64,000 nucleotides of DNA from Gemmatimonadota bacterium (GTDB lineage: Bacteria; Latescibacterota; UBA2968; GCA-2709665), in NCBI GenBank assembly GCA_028874335.1, contig JAPPJY010000096.1, positions 1 through 64,000 of the forward strand, written 5' to 3'. Made by a program: the position numbers and the translations under genes. Numbering within the stretch: position 1 is the stretch's first letter; each line of letters starts with the position of its first letter. Below are positions 52,016 to 59,795 of this stretch, one piece after another. Below the pieces are notes generated by a model. It was not told where the DNA came from. It did not search any database and saw only the letters and a list, made by a program, of their open reading frames with translations.

Positions 52016-53190
52016 GTCGCCACCTGCGCGGGAATGCGAATCTCCAGTCGCGTACCGCGACCTGGCGCACTGTCTACCACCAGCGAACCGCCCAACAAAC
52101 GCGCCCGTTCTCTCATTCCGATCAGACCGTGCCGACCCTCTGTATCGTTTTCAATTTCGAATCCACGGCCGTTGTCTTCAATTGCAAGCGTCGCATAGTC
52201 GGGGGTGGACGTCAATTCGACAAGCACGTTCTTCGCATCCGCATGTTCGACGACGTTGTTCATCGCCTCCTGCGCCATGCGATACAAACCGGATTCGACC
52301 CTGGCGGTCAGAGGGTGTCCGCCAACACACTCCACGCGGACGTCCACCCCTGCTTCGGATCCGATCTCCTTCCCCAAATCTTCCAATGCCCCTTGCAGCG
52401 AGCGATTCTCGAGCGGCGCGGCCCGGAGGTCCAGTACCGCGCGGCGCGCATCCTCGAGATTGTTGCGTGCCAGTGTCATTGCGCCGCGCAAGACCCCGGA
52501 CAGCTTTTCGCGATCCGTATCGTCGTCAAGCAGCGCATCCAGCGTTTCCAACCGCATGAGAATCGCGGCCAGATTCTGACCGAGGGTATCGTGGACTTCC
52601 CGAGCGAGTCGGAGTCGCTCGTTCGCGACGCCGGTTTCGACGCTCTGCTCATACAACCGCGCCCGTTCGATTGCGATGCTTGTCAGATCGCCCACGGTAT
52701 TGAGCAGGCGCAAGTCCTCGGACGAGAGTTCGCGCCACTCGACGCTCGCCACGTTCAACACGCCCACTCTTTTCGCCTTCGCGTACAGCGGAATGCTCGC
52801 GTGATACCGCAAGCCTCCCGTCCCTTCAACAAGCCCCTTCAGCCTGCTGCAGGCCACGACGTTCACGTTTGCGGCCCCCTTCAGATCTCCCTTCCGATAT
52901 GTATCCAGGCAATAGCACCATCCGCCCATTTTTTCCGGATTGTCCTGCAACGCGGGCGGCAGGTTTAGTGCAGCAGCCAGGTACGGTTCGCCGGTCTCCT
53001 CGTTCATGAGCCAGATCCAGCTTGTACTCAGGTCGAGCAACGCGGCAACCTTGCGAAGTGTTGCTTCCAGGGCCTGATCCAGATCAACAGACTGGTTCAG
53101 TGCGTGCGCGATCTCGTTCAGAACGGAGAGTTCGCGATTGCGCTGTCCGAGTTGGTCGATCGAAGTCGGCATGATGTCTTTCGATAGCAT
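52012..53190 (-). CDS. GAF-domain sensor histidine kinase (HisKA_3 type)
   Basis: The 392-residue protein is cytoplasmic. Residues 15-180 form a GAF sensor domain (ALEATLRKVAALLDLSTSWI, VGVLNVASVEWRELSSEDLR). Around 195 the phosphorylated His lies in RLAREVHDTLGQNLAAIL. The ATPase domain shows MAQEAMNNVVEHADAKNV (N box), LAIEDNGRGFEIE (G1) and RHGLIGMRERARLLGGS. Two Cys and other residues around GGWCYCLDTY could sense redox state or a ligand, but this is speculative. It partners the regulator whose start it overlaps. An ATG at codon 7 is another possible start. Confidence 0.94.
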   Translation of the reverse strand: MLSKDIMPTSIDQLGQRNRELSVLNEIAHALNQSVDLDQALEATLRKVAALLDLSTSWIWLMNEETGEPYLAAALNLPPALQDNPEKMGGWCYCLDTYRKGDLKGAANVNVVACSRLKGLVEGTGGLRYHASIPLYAKAKRVGVLNVASVEWRELSSEDLRLLNTVGDLTSIAIERARLYEQSVETGVANERLRLAREVHDTLGQNLAAILMRLETLDALLDDDTDREKLSGVLRGAMTLARNNLEDARRAVLDLRAAPLENRSLQGALEDLGKEIGSEAGVDVRVECVGGHPLTARVESGLYRMAQEAMNNVVEHADAKNVLVELTSTPDYATLAIEDNGRGFEIENDTEGRHGLIGMRERARLLGGSLVVDSAPGRGTRLEIRIPAQVAT

Positions 53191-53234
53191 TTGGATTTTT
53201 TGCCGTCAACAGGCCTTGCCAATATATCTCCTGG

Positions 53235-54341
53235 TCAGGGCAAAATCAAATGCAGATCGCCGAATTCGTGCCAGAGATACCCTTCGGCAAGCGCCGCCTC
53301 ATAAGTCAGTTTCAGATGATCCAGCCCCGCCAATGCCTGCAGCATGGACAGATGCGTGGCGCTCGGTTCGTGCATTCCGGTCAGCAAGCCGTTTACGACT
53401 CGCATGGGTCGTTCCGGTGAAATCACCAGTGTTGTCCATCCCTCACCTGGAGAGACGTGTCCGGTCCTGTCGGCAACGGTTTCGATCGCCCGGACGACCG
53501 TGGTGCCTACGGCGATGATCCGCCCGCCGCTCTTTCGGGCGTAGTCAATCACCTGCGCGGTTTCGACCGGAACGCGGTAGAACTCCTCATAAGGCGGTTC
53601 ATCGGACTCCAGACTCGCGACCCCGGTATGCAGGACGAGTGGAGCGATTTGAACGCCCTTCGACACCAGGTCGGTGATGACCCGGGGCGTGAACGCGCGG
53701 CCGGCCGATGGCATTTCAGCGCTCCCGGTCTCCGTCGCATAGACATTCTGATAGTACTCAATCGGCCAGTTGTCCCGCGCATAGCCGTACCGAATGGGCG
53801 CGCCGTAGACGTCAAGGTAAGTGTCAAGGTCAAATGGAATTTCCAACGTAGCGATCCATAAACGCACGTCGGCATCGGGATCGCCCCTCAGTTCGGGCCT
53901 GTAGGGCGCGTGCAGGTGTACATCCCCGCCACCGGGCAACGCGTACACCTCGCCCGCATGGGCGTCAAAAAATGGCCGCGCGCCGTCGGATGCACGCATT
54001 TCAACAGCCCACATCTCGGCCGGCAATTGCGTGGACAGATGCAGTCTCAGTCCGGAATCATCAGACTGCAGGATCGGCAGGGACGCCTTGCGCGTGCCGC
54101 TCGTATTGATCACGACCACGTCGCCCGGACGCAACACATCGGGAAGTTCGCGAAACACAATGTGTTCGATTGAGTCATCGCTTCGCCGCGACACCATCAG
54201 ACGAACGGCATCCCGGCCGAGGCCGCGCGCTTCCGGGGGTTCGCCTGCCTCCAGGTGTGACGGAAGCTCAAAGGCCAGAGAGTCGAGCTTTGAATTCACC
54301 ATGGTAACGGGTAGAACCGTATTCGGCATTGAATCAGACAT
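53235..54341 (-). CDS. queA: QueA-like S-adenosylmethionine:tRNA ribosyltransferase-isomerase family protein (divergent)
   Basis: From the ATG at 54341, preceded by AAAGGAG, the protein is 368 residues. Family features are PGDVVVINTSGTRKASLPI, IRYGYARDNWPIEYYQNVYA, RAFTPRVITDLVSKGVQIAP, LVLHTGVASLESDEPPYEEF and GGRIIAVGTTVVRAIETVA. QueA transfers the ribosyl part of SAM to 7-aminomethyl-7-deazaguanine in tRNA. The N-terminus (FELPSHLEAGEPPEARGLGR) differs from canonical QueA (which begins FDFDLPEELIAQ) and is typical of a paralogous subgroup. No tgt, queG or yajC lies nearby, so the role may differ. The frame is open further upstream but consists of the dispersed repeat. Confidence 0.82.
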   Translation of the reverse strand: MSDSMPNTVLPVTMVNSKLDSLAFELPSHLEAGEPPEARGLGRDAVRLMVSRRSDDSIEHIVFRELPDVLRPGDVVVINTSGTRKASLPILQSDDSGLRLHLSTQLPAEMWAVEMRASDGARPFFDAHAGEVYALPGGGDVHLHAPYRPELRGDPDADVRLWIATLEIPFDLDTYLDVYGAPIRYGYARDNWPIEYYQNVYATETGSAEMPSAGRAFTPRVITDLVSKGVQIAPLVLHTGVASLESDEPPYEEFYRVPVETAQVIDYARKSGGRIIAVGTTVVRAIETVADRTGHVSPGEGWTTLVISPERPMRVVNGLLTGMHEPSATHLSMLQALAGLDHLKLTYEAALAEGYLWHEFGDLHLILP

Positions 54342-54416
54342 GAGAAACTCCTTTAACCCATCAGCCACAATTAGAAAAAAGACAACAGTCAAATCGGCCA
54401 CATAAAGCCTGAATGC

Positions 54417-54540
54417 GGGAAGAGGGTAGAGGGAAGACGGTAGATGAAATCCTTGCCCGGTATGTCTGACCTCATTGCCTTCGGCGCGAAAGGAAACCCC
54501 ACAAGGCTGGTAATCTCTACCCTCTCCCGTCTTACGTCTC
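54417..54540 (-). repeat. Dispersed 120-bp intergenic repeat, copy 2
   Basis: Read on the minus strand this segment aligns with 11688-11807. Shared blocks are GAGACGTAAG, GGGAGAGGGTAGAG, CCTTGTGGGGTTTCCTTTCG, ACATACCGGGCAAGG and CTACCGTC runs. It lies between the QueA-like gene and the SDR gene. Confidence 0.65.
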
Positions 54541-54672
54541 ACCCGGTCGTAGGGCGGCCGGGGGGACAGGTCCCGAATACGTCCAGTGACTTGGTTTGTC
54601 TTGGCAATCCGAAGTCAAATCGCCTTTATCAGCTTGCACGTATACGATTTTACGTCCACGAAAAACAACGAA

Positions 54673-55380
54673 TCAAGGTTGGCTCGTGGATGCGGTGAAT
54701 GACTCACGCGCCACGTAACGCCCACTCTCGTACGATCCTTCCAGCAGTTCCATAAATCCTGCCACGCTCGATTCCGGCAGGGGACGGTCGCTGATATCCT
54801 CGCCGGGAAATGCCTCCTGATGCATCCGGGTCCGCATATCGCCCGGATCCACCCGGTAGACGCGCAAGTCCGGGCATTCCGCGGCGAGCACATTCGAGAT
54901 TTGTTCAAGTGCCGCCTTTGAAGATCCGTATCCGCCCCAGCCCTCGTACGCCTCGCGCGCTGCGTCGCTCGAGACGTTGATTATACGTGCGCCAGGCTTC
55001 AACGCATGTCGAACTGCCTGCAGCACGCCCAGAGGCGCAATTGCATTGGCGCGATAAACGTCTTCCAGAATATCGAGTGGATAATCGAGCAGTTCGGGCT
55101 GTGGACTCGGGCCGAGCATGCCGGCATTGTTGATCACGGCGTCCAATCCGCCAGCTTCATGCGCAGACCGGGTAAGCTTCAGGCGATGATCGGATTCCGT
55201 CACGTCTCCGGGAATGGCAATGACGTCCGTCCACTTTGCCAGTACCTCGCGTGCGCCTTCAAGTGCCGATGGATCCCTCGCGTTTATGATCAATCGCCAT
55301 CCGCGCCCTGCGAGTTCTCGCGCGAGCGCGAGTCCCAGACCGCGGGATGCGCCTGTGATGAGTGCAGTTCGTATTGACAT
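54673..55380 (-). CDS. Short-chain dehydrogenase/reductase
   Basis: From the ATG at 55380, with GGAGG six bases upstream, the protein has 235 residues. The Rossmann motif is ALITGASRGLGLALAREL, followed by NNAG (LDAVINNAGMLGPSP), the Ser in RIINVSSDAAREA and YGGYGSSKAALEQI with Tyr and Lys of the catalytic triad. It oxidises or reduces a carbonyl or alcohol using NAD(P); the Arg and Asn after strand beta-2 (INARDPSAL) hint at NADPH. Substrate unknown. A strong hairpin with T-rich tail lies about 70 bp upstream on the same strand. Confidence 0.92.
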   Translation of the reverse strand: MSIRTALITGASRGLGLALARELAGRGWRLIINARDPSALEGAREVLAKWTDVIAIPGDVTESDHRLKLTRSAHEAGGLDAVINNAGMLGPSPQPELLDYPLDILEDVYRANAIAPLGVLQAVRHALKPGARIINVSSDAAREAYEGWGGYGSSKAALEQISNVLAAECPDLRVYRVDPGDMRTRMHQEAFPGEDISDRPLPESSVAGFMELLEGSYESGRYVARESFTASTSQP

Positions 55381-55450
55381 CATCAACCTCCTTTGTAATT
55401 GATGCGTCTTCCGTTTCGACCGTCTTCTCTTGTCCTGGCTGAAATCTAGC

Positions 55451-55485
55451 CAAACAAAAGGCCCTCCGCATCGAACGGAGGGCCT
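55451..55485 (-). terminator. Strong Rho-independent terminator or attenuator
   Basis: AGGCCCTCCG pairs perfectly with CGGAGGGCCT over a seven-base loop and on the minus strand is followed by TTTTGTTT. It lies downstream of the heparinase-like gene and about 70 bp before the SDR start, so it either ends the upstream transcript or attenuates the SDR leader. Confidence 0.75.
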
Positions 55486-55616
55486 GTTTGCGTCCTGTAC
55501 TATTGGACAGGGAGGACCTGTGACTGCAAGATCTGCTTTCCTTACGTCAGTGCTACCGATTGCTACCTGAATAGAGTTCTGATGATTTGGTGAGAGTTTT
55601 TGACGGAATGACCCTC

Positions 55617-55735
55617 CCCCCAACCGCATCAGCCGTCGCCGGACGCTTCGACAAGCTCAGCGCAGCGCCTTCGACCCTTCGACAAGCTCAGGGAGCGGCT
55701 CAGGGTGCTCCCCGTAATATGACGAACTGGTTAGG
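55617..55735. repeat. TTCGACAAGCTCAGG-family repeats, cluster 3
   Basis: CCAACCGCATCAGCCGTCGC then ACGCTTCGACAAGCTCAG matches the unit at 18167-18213 over nearly 50 bp. A second unit (CCCTTCGACAAGCTCAGGGA then GCGGCTCAGG) follows. Non-coding. Confidence 0.65.
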
Positions 55736-55780
55736 GTACGCATCGTCATGGTGCCATGGTGCCGCGTTGTGTTTTAGCGC

Positions 55781-58498
55781 TCAAAAACCCGAAAACTCCG
55801 CTTCCCCGATCGACGTGAGGGAACGGTCGGCTGTGTGTGCGAAGGCCGAGGTTCGGAGTCGGTACCGTACTGTCCCGAGGATCTCGCGATGCGGGAAGAA
55901 CAGGTGGCGCATGCCATCGCTGTCGACGTCGAAACCGGGGTCGGCGTCCAGCAGCACGTGCGTCTCCCCGCCTTCGCGGGATACCGCCCGCACCCGGCAT
56001 CCCCTGGTCGATCCGTCGCCGAAGGTCACGATCGCGGTCGCCCCGTTCAATGACTCGCCGGCCGGCAACTCGCCCGTAACGACCAGCCCGTCGTACGCCG
56101 CGCCGGCATCCTTCCTTGTCGTGCCGGTCACTGCACCCTCATAGGCGCCGCTGCCCTCCAGTGCTACCTGCTTCCACTTCAGCACCGTCCCTCCCCACAG
56201 TCCCATCATTTCGGGCCGTCCGTTCCGCACCCTCACGAATCCGACTTCGCCATTCAGCGACAGGTCTCCTGAAGATACGACGTTGTCACCCGATCCTCCC
56301 CGATACACGATATGGTCTACAACGCCGTGATGACTCACCGTGATCCCAACGGCGTCTCCATCCAGCATCTCGAGACGTACGTCGTCTACGAATGGCTTTC
56401 CTTCGAACGGTTCGTGCACCGCGGCGAACAGACTCGACAGCGGCGCCGGTCCCTTTCTGCGCAGGAGGAATATGGGCATTCGATGTCGGTCCAGGAGCGC
56501 ATCGTTCTCCTCCGCCCTCCGAAACGACATGGCATCCCCCGCAAACACCTCCGCGCCCGCCTGTCCGGGAATATGCGTCCGCACCGCCACGGGTGAATTG
56601 TCGATGTTGAACGTGACCGACATATCGTCCGAAACCGCGCCGCGAGAAACATTCTGGAAATACCCGTACGCGATATTCCGTCCTTCGGCGTCGCCCCGAT
56701 CCGACTCACCCGTGGGAAACCGGACGTCCACGCCCGGAAGCATGTTTTCACCGTAGGACGCGAGTGGAACGCTGATCGCCGCGTCCCCGTCCGCATCCGC
56801 GTCGCCGTGCAGCACCCAGTCGTGCTGCGAGCCGCCGGCCACGCGAAACAGGTCCACCGCGTAACCATCCGATTCCCCGGCATTCACCAGCAGCAGCGCG
56901 CGACGGTAGACCTGCGCCAGTCCGGGGTACGCCGCTTCCCCGCTCGCATCCACCCACTTAACCACATCGAACCCCGGCTCGAAAGCCAGCAAGCGCCCGT
57001 CCGAGGGCCCCTGTCTGCCGCCCGAATACTGCCGCTGCTCATCGATAACCACCGTATTGTGACACAGCGTGCTCGTACTCCAGACCCGGTGCCGCGTGTG
57101 GGTGTATCCGACGTCCGGCAACAGTTCGCGGCCTTTGGCAAACAGAACCATGTTCAGATTGTCCGCGTGCTGGTGCCCGTAACCGCCCGAAAAGTGAAGA
57201 TGAAGCTGCACCTGTTCGTCGCCCATGCCACGCCCCAGCCACGCGTGCCCGACCCCCGCCAGCAACGTCGAGACCGATCGTTCGGGTACCTTCAGATTTC
57301 TGAAATGGGCCCAATTGTCGTGCATGGTCATCTGCCTCCCGTCTGGATACCGGCAGATTTCCAGGATTCGCTCCGCCCGGGCGATCACCTCGACGTCCCG
57401 CCGCAGGTCGAGACTGTCCATTCGCGTTCCGTCCTCAGGATGGACATATCCCGGCGGGTCGCTATAACCCCGAACTGCACGGAATACCCTGTTCATTCCA
57501 CCCATCGTCATCTGATGATAACCGACGCTGCCCTCCATCCAGAACCCGTCTTCGTAGAACATTCGCCTGAACAGTTCCCGGCTTCGCCGTACGCCTTCGT
57601 GCACCAGCACGGGATCTGACAGGACCCGTCCAATCGCAATGTACCCTTCGTATATTCGAGGCCCCGCATTGCCGTAAACGATCCCGTGAAACTGGTCCTG
57701 TCGCACTGCGCCGCGGAAGAAATCGTCCTCGATACGCTTCTTCACGTCCGCACCCACCTCTTCCGAGAGCCGCTCGAGCTCTCCGCTGCCGTAGATCGAA
57801 TCGTATGCGAACACCAGGTTCGTGGGCATCTCGTCGTGGCGCCACCGCCCCCACTTTCCGCCGCCATTGGGATACGGCGGCTCGGTTGCGAACCCTTTCG
57901 GCCTGTGGGGCCAATCGCGACTCACGAGGAATCCGGGGTAGTACCGTGCGAACGCATCCAGAATCAACACGGCGCGGCGTGCATAGGCCGGATCGTCCGT
58001 CACCTGGTAGAGTTCCCCAAGAATCTGCGCGATCCGCGAAAAATACGATCGCGCCTCACGCCATCCCCTGGCCGAAAACAGGTACCTGTACCCGGTCGCG
58101 TCCTCCCAGTAGGGATACGCCACCTCCACGCCCACCGGATTCACCACCTTCATCACCCGGTCCTCGGGATACCGATCGTTCGGAAAGACCATGTCGCAGA
58201 ATCGGCATTTCACCCGGTGCGGATCGGATATCGACCATCGCAATTGCCCCTCCTGCGTCCCCTCGTCGCAGTTCGGGCAGCCCATGAAGCGAAAGCCTGT
58301 CTTGTCCGGAACCAGGGCCACCATCTCGGCTTCGGACATCGCCATCACCCTGGAAACCGCGCGTTTCAACACGGCCGCACGTTTCTCCGACGCCTCAACG
58401 GGGTAGACCGGGCGGGTTGGCTCCGCCAGGGCCGATCTCACCCGGCCGACGGTAATCAAGCACACGACCACCAACACCAATAGACCGATCCCATCCAT
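55781..58498 (-). CDS. Secreted heparinase II/III-like (alginate-lyase-like) polysaccharide lyase
   Basis: From the ATG at 58498 the protein has 905 residues and a signal peptide (LLVLVVVCLITVGRVRSALA). Residues about 70-120 form a zinc-ribbon-like element with CPNC and CRFC. A helical toroid follows (YARRAVLILDAFARYYPG, MFYEDGFWMEGSVGYHQMTM) with the Tyr/His pair of the lyase active site, then the heparinase_II_III beta-sandwich (FSGGYGHQHADNLNMVLFAK, STSTLCHNTVVIDEQRQYSG). It would depolymerise uronic-acid-containing polysaccharides by beta-elimination in the periplasm or outside. A large C-terminal beta domain of about 300 residues completes it. Uronate release would suit the UxuA-like protein at 13.7 kb, although the genes are far apart. 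Confidence 0.82.
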   Translation of the reverse strand: MDGIGLLVLVVVCLITVGRVRSALAEPTRPVYPVEASEKRAAVLKRAVSRVMAMSEAEMVALVPDKTGFRFMGCPNCDEGTQEGQLRWSISDPHRVKCRFCDMVFPNDRYPEDRVMKVVNPVGVEVAYPYWEDATGYRYLFSARGWREARSYFSRIAQILGELYQVTDDPAYARRAVLILDAFARYYPGFLVSRDWPHRPKGFATEPPYPNGGGKWGRWRHDEMPTNLVFAYDSIYGSGELERLSEEVGADVKKRIEDDFFRGAVRQDQFHGIVYGNAGPRIYEGYIAIGRVLSDPVLVHEGVRRSRELFRRMFYEDGFWMEGSVGYHQMTMGGMNRVFRAVRGYSDPPGYVHPEDGTRMDSLDLRRDVEVIARAERILEICRYPDGRQMTMHDNWAHFRNLKVPERSVSTLLAGVGHAWLGRGMGDEQVQLHLHFSGGYGHQHADNLNMVLFAKGRELLPDVGYTHTRHRVWSTSTLCHNTVVIDEQRQYSGGRQGPSDGRLLAFEPGFDVVKWVDASGEAAYPGLAQVYRRALLLVNAGESDGYAVDLFRVAGGSQHDWVLHGDADADGDAAISVPLASYGENMLPGVDVRFPTGESDRGDAEGRNIAYGYFQNVSRGAVSDDMSVTFNIDNSPVAVRTHIPGQAGAEVFAGDAMSFRRAEENDALLDRHRMPIFLLRRKGPAPLSSLFAAVHEPFEGKPFVDDVRLEMLDGDAVGITVSHHGVVDHIVYRGGSGDNVVSSGDLSLNGEVGFVRVRNGRPEMMGLWGGTVLKWKQVALEGSGAYEGAVTGTTRKDAGAAYDGLVVTGELPAGESLNGATAIVTFGDGSTRGCRVRAVSREGGETHVLLDADPGFDVDSDGMRHLFFPHREILGTVRYRLRTSAFAHTADRSLTSIGEAEFSGF

Positions 58499-58603
58499 TC
58501 CACACCGTCCTTTCTTCTTCGCGTGCCGCACCGGCCGGTAGTACGGGTAACAGTTGTTAAGGTACATGGGTAACACTCTCTGAAGTGGAAGCCTTCTCCA
58601 CTC

Positions 58604-59581
58604 TTACGCGTCGTCCGTTCGAACCAGCCTCCAGACATCCGGAAACATGTTGTTGCCCGCCACCATCCAGAGCGCATCGTCATAGACGAAAACACTGGCC
58701 GCGTGGCGGGGGGCCCATGGCGTATCCGGCAGTTCGGACCAGTTCACCCCGTCCGGGCTGTACCACACGTCGTTCCGGTTCCAGCTGCCGGTCGCCTCGT
58801 CCATCGAACGATGGGCCGCCTCGTGAAAGCATCCCTCCATTACCCACAATTTGCCGTCCCACACGCCAACGTCATGGTACTGGCGAGGCGCCCACGGGGC
58901 CGCACGGGTATGCAGTTCCCAGTTGACGCCGTCGGCGGTACTCCACACGTCGCCGAACATCTTCCTGCTGTTGATACGCGGCGTATCGTACGTCCCTCCG
59001 CCCAGAATCCAGATCCGGTCCTGAAAAACGGCGCTGCCGCCGATCATTCCCCGTTCCTCCCACGGCGCGTTTTCGACGACCCGGTTCCAGTTTCTGCCAT
59101 CGGTCGAATTCCATACGTCGTTGAAGAAGACCTCCTCTTCATCCGCGAACTGGGGGATGGTCTGCCCGCCCATCACCCAGATCCTGCCGTCGTGTACCGC
59201 CGTATGATGTAAGACCCTCGGGCCCCACGGGACCGGATCGCAGACGAGATCCCATTCCACGCCGTCCGAACTGCGCCATACGTCGTTCTGATAGTGCCCT
59301 TGGTTGCAGTCTCCTCCCACGATCCACATCCGGCCGTCATGAACGGCATAGCCGGCCGTGTGCCGGCCCTCCCAGGGCGCTTCCTCGTTCACCTCGATCC
59401 AGGATTTCCCGTCCTCGGAACACCACACTTCGCTGTTGCAGATGATCGGGAAATTGACCTTGTCGCGCGGATTCCACCCGCCCAGCAGCCACATCCTGTC
59501 CTCAAAAACCAGCGCGCCCGCGCCATCGCGGCCGGCAAAGGCGGCATTTTCCGTTACGCAAATCCATTTGTATTCGGCCAT
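58604..59581 (-). CDS. Kelch-type beta-propeller protein
   Basis: The ATG at 59581, preceded by GGAG, gives 325 residues. At least five Kelch-like repeats of about 55 residues are visible, each with a hydrophobic strand, GG or G-x-G, and a terminal W: DRMWLLGGWNP, GRMWIVGGDCN, GRIWVMGGQTI, DRIWILGGGTY, GKLWVMEGC, and the linking SSDGVEWD, STDGRNWN, TADGVNWE, SPDGVNWS Asp-box-like turns. No signal peptide is present. The mix of Kelch and Asp-box features indicates a six-bladed propeller, likely carbohydrate or protein binding; function unknown. It is upstream of the lyase gene on the same strand. Confidence 0.8.
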   Translation of the reverse strand: MAEYKWICVTENAAFAGRDGAGALVFEDRMWLLGGWNPRDKVNFPIICNSEVWCSEDGKSWIEVNEEAPWEGRHTAGYAVHDGRMWIVGGDCNQGHYQNDVWRSSDGVEWDLVCDPVPWGPRVLHHTAVHDGRIWVMGGQTIPQFADEEEVFFNDVWNSTDGRNWNRVVENAPWEERGMIGGSAVFQDRIWILGGGTYDTPRINSRKMFGDVWSTADGVNWELHTRAAPWAPRQYHDVGVWDGKLWVMEGCFHEAAHRSMDEATGSWNRNDVWYSPDGVNWSELPDTPWAPRHAASVFVYDDALWMVAGNNMFPDVWRLVRTDDA

Positions 59582-59714
59582 GGAAAGCTCCATAAAAGGG
59601 GTTGCGGGAAGACGAAGACGTGGAGAAAAGCAGAAAAGCCGGCCTCACACAAAGACACGAAGACACAAAGGGCACAAAGGGAAACCAGCAATCAGCGTAC
59701 AGGGGATGGCAAAA

Positions 59715-59747
59715 AGAATAGCGAATTGACAAAACGATGTCAATTCG
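59715..59747 (-). terminator. Probable terminator after the LRR-protease gene
   Basis: CGAATTGACA and TGTCAATTCG pair perfectly over a six-base loop; on the minus strand CTATTCTTTTTG follows. It lies about 50 bp beyond the stop of the large gene. The neighbouring 59640-59690 carries ACACAAAGACACGAAGACAC-type simple repeats. Confidence 0.5.
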
Positions 59748-59795
59748 TGGTTGCGTGGTTCGCGTAGGGGCGGCCGGCCGGTCGCACCCTACCGG

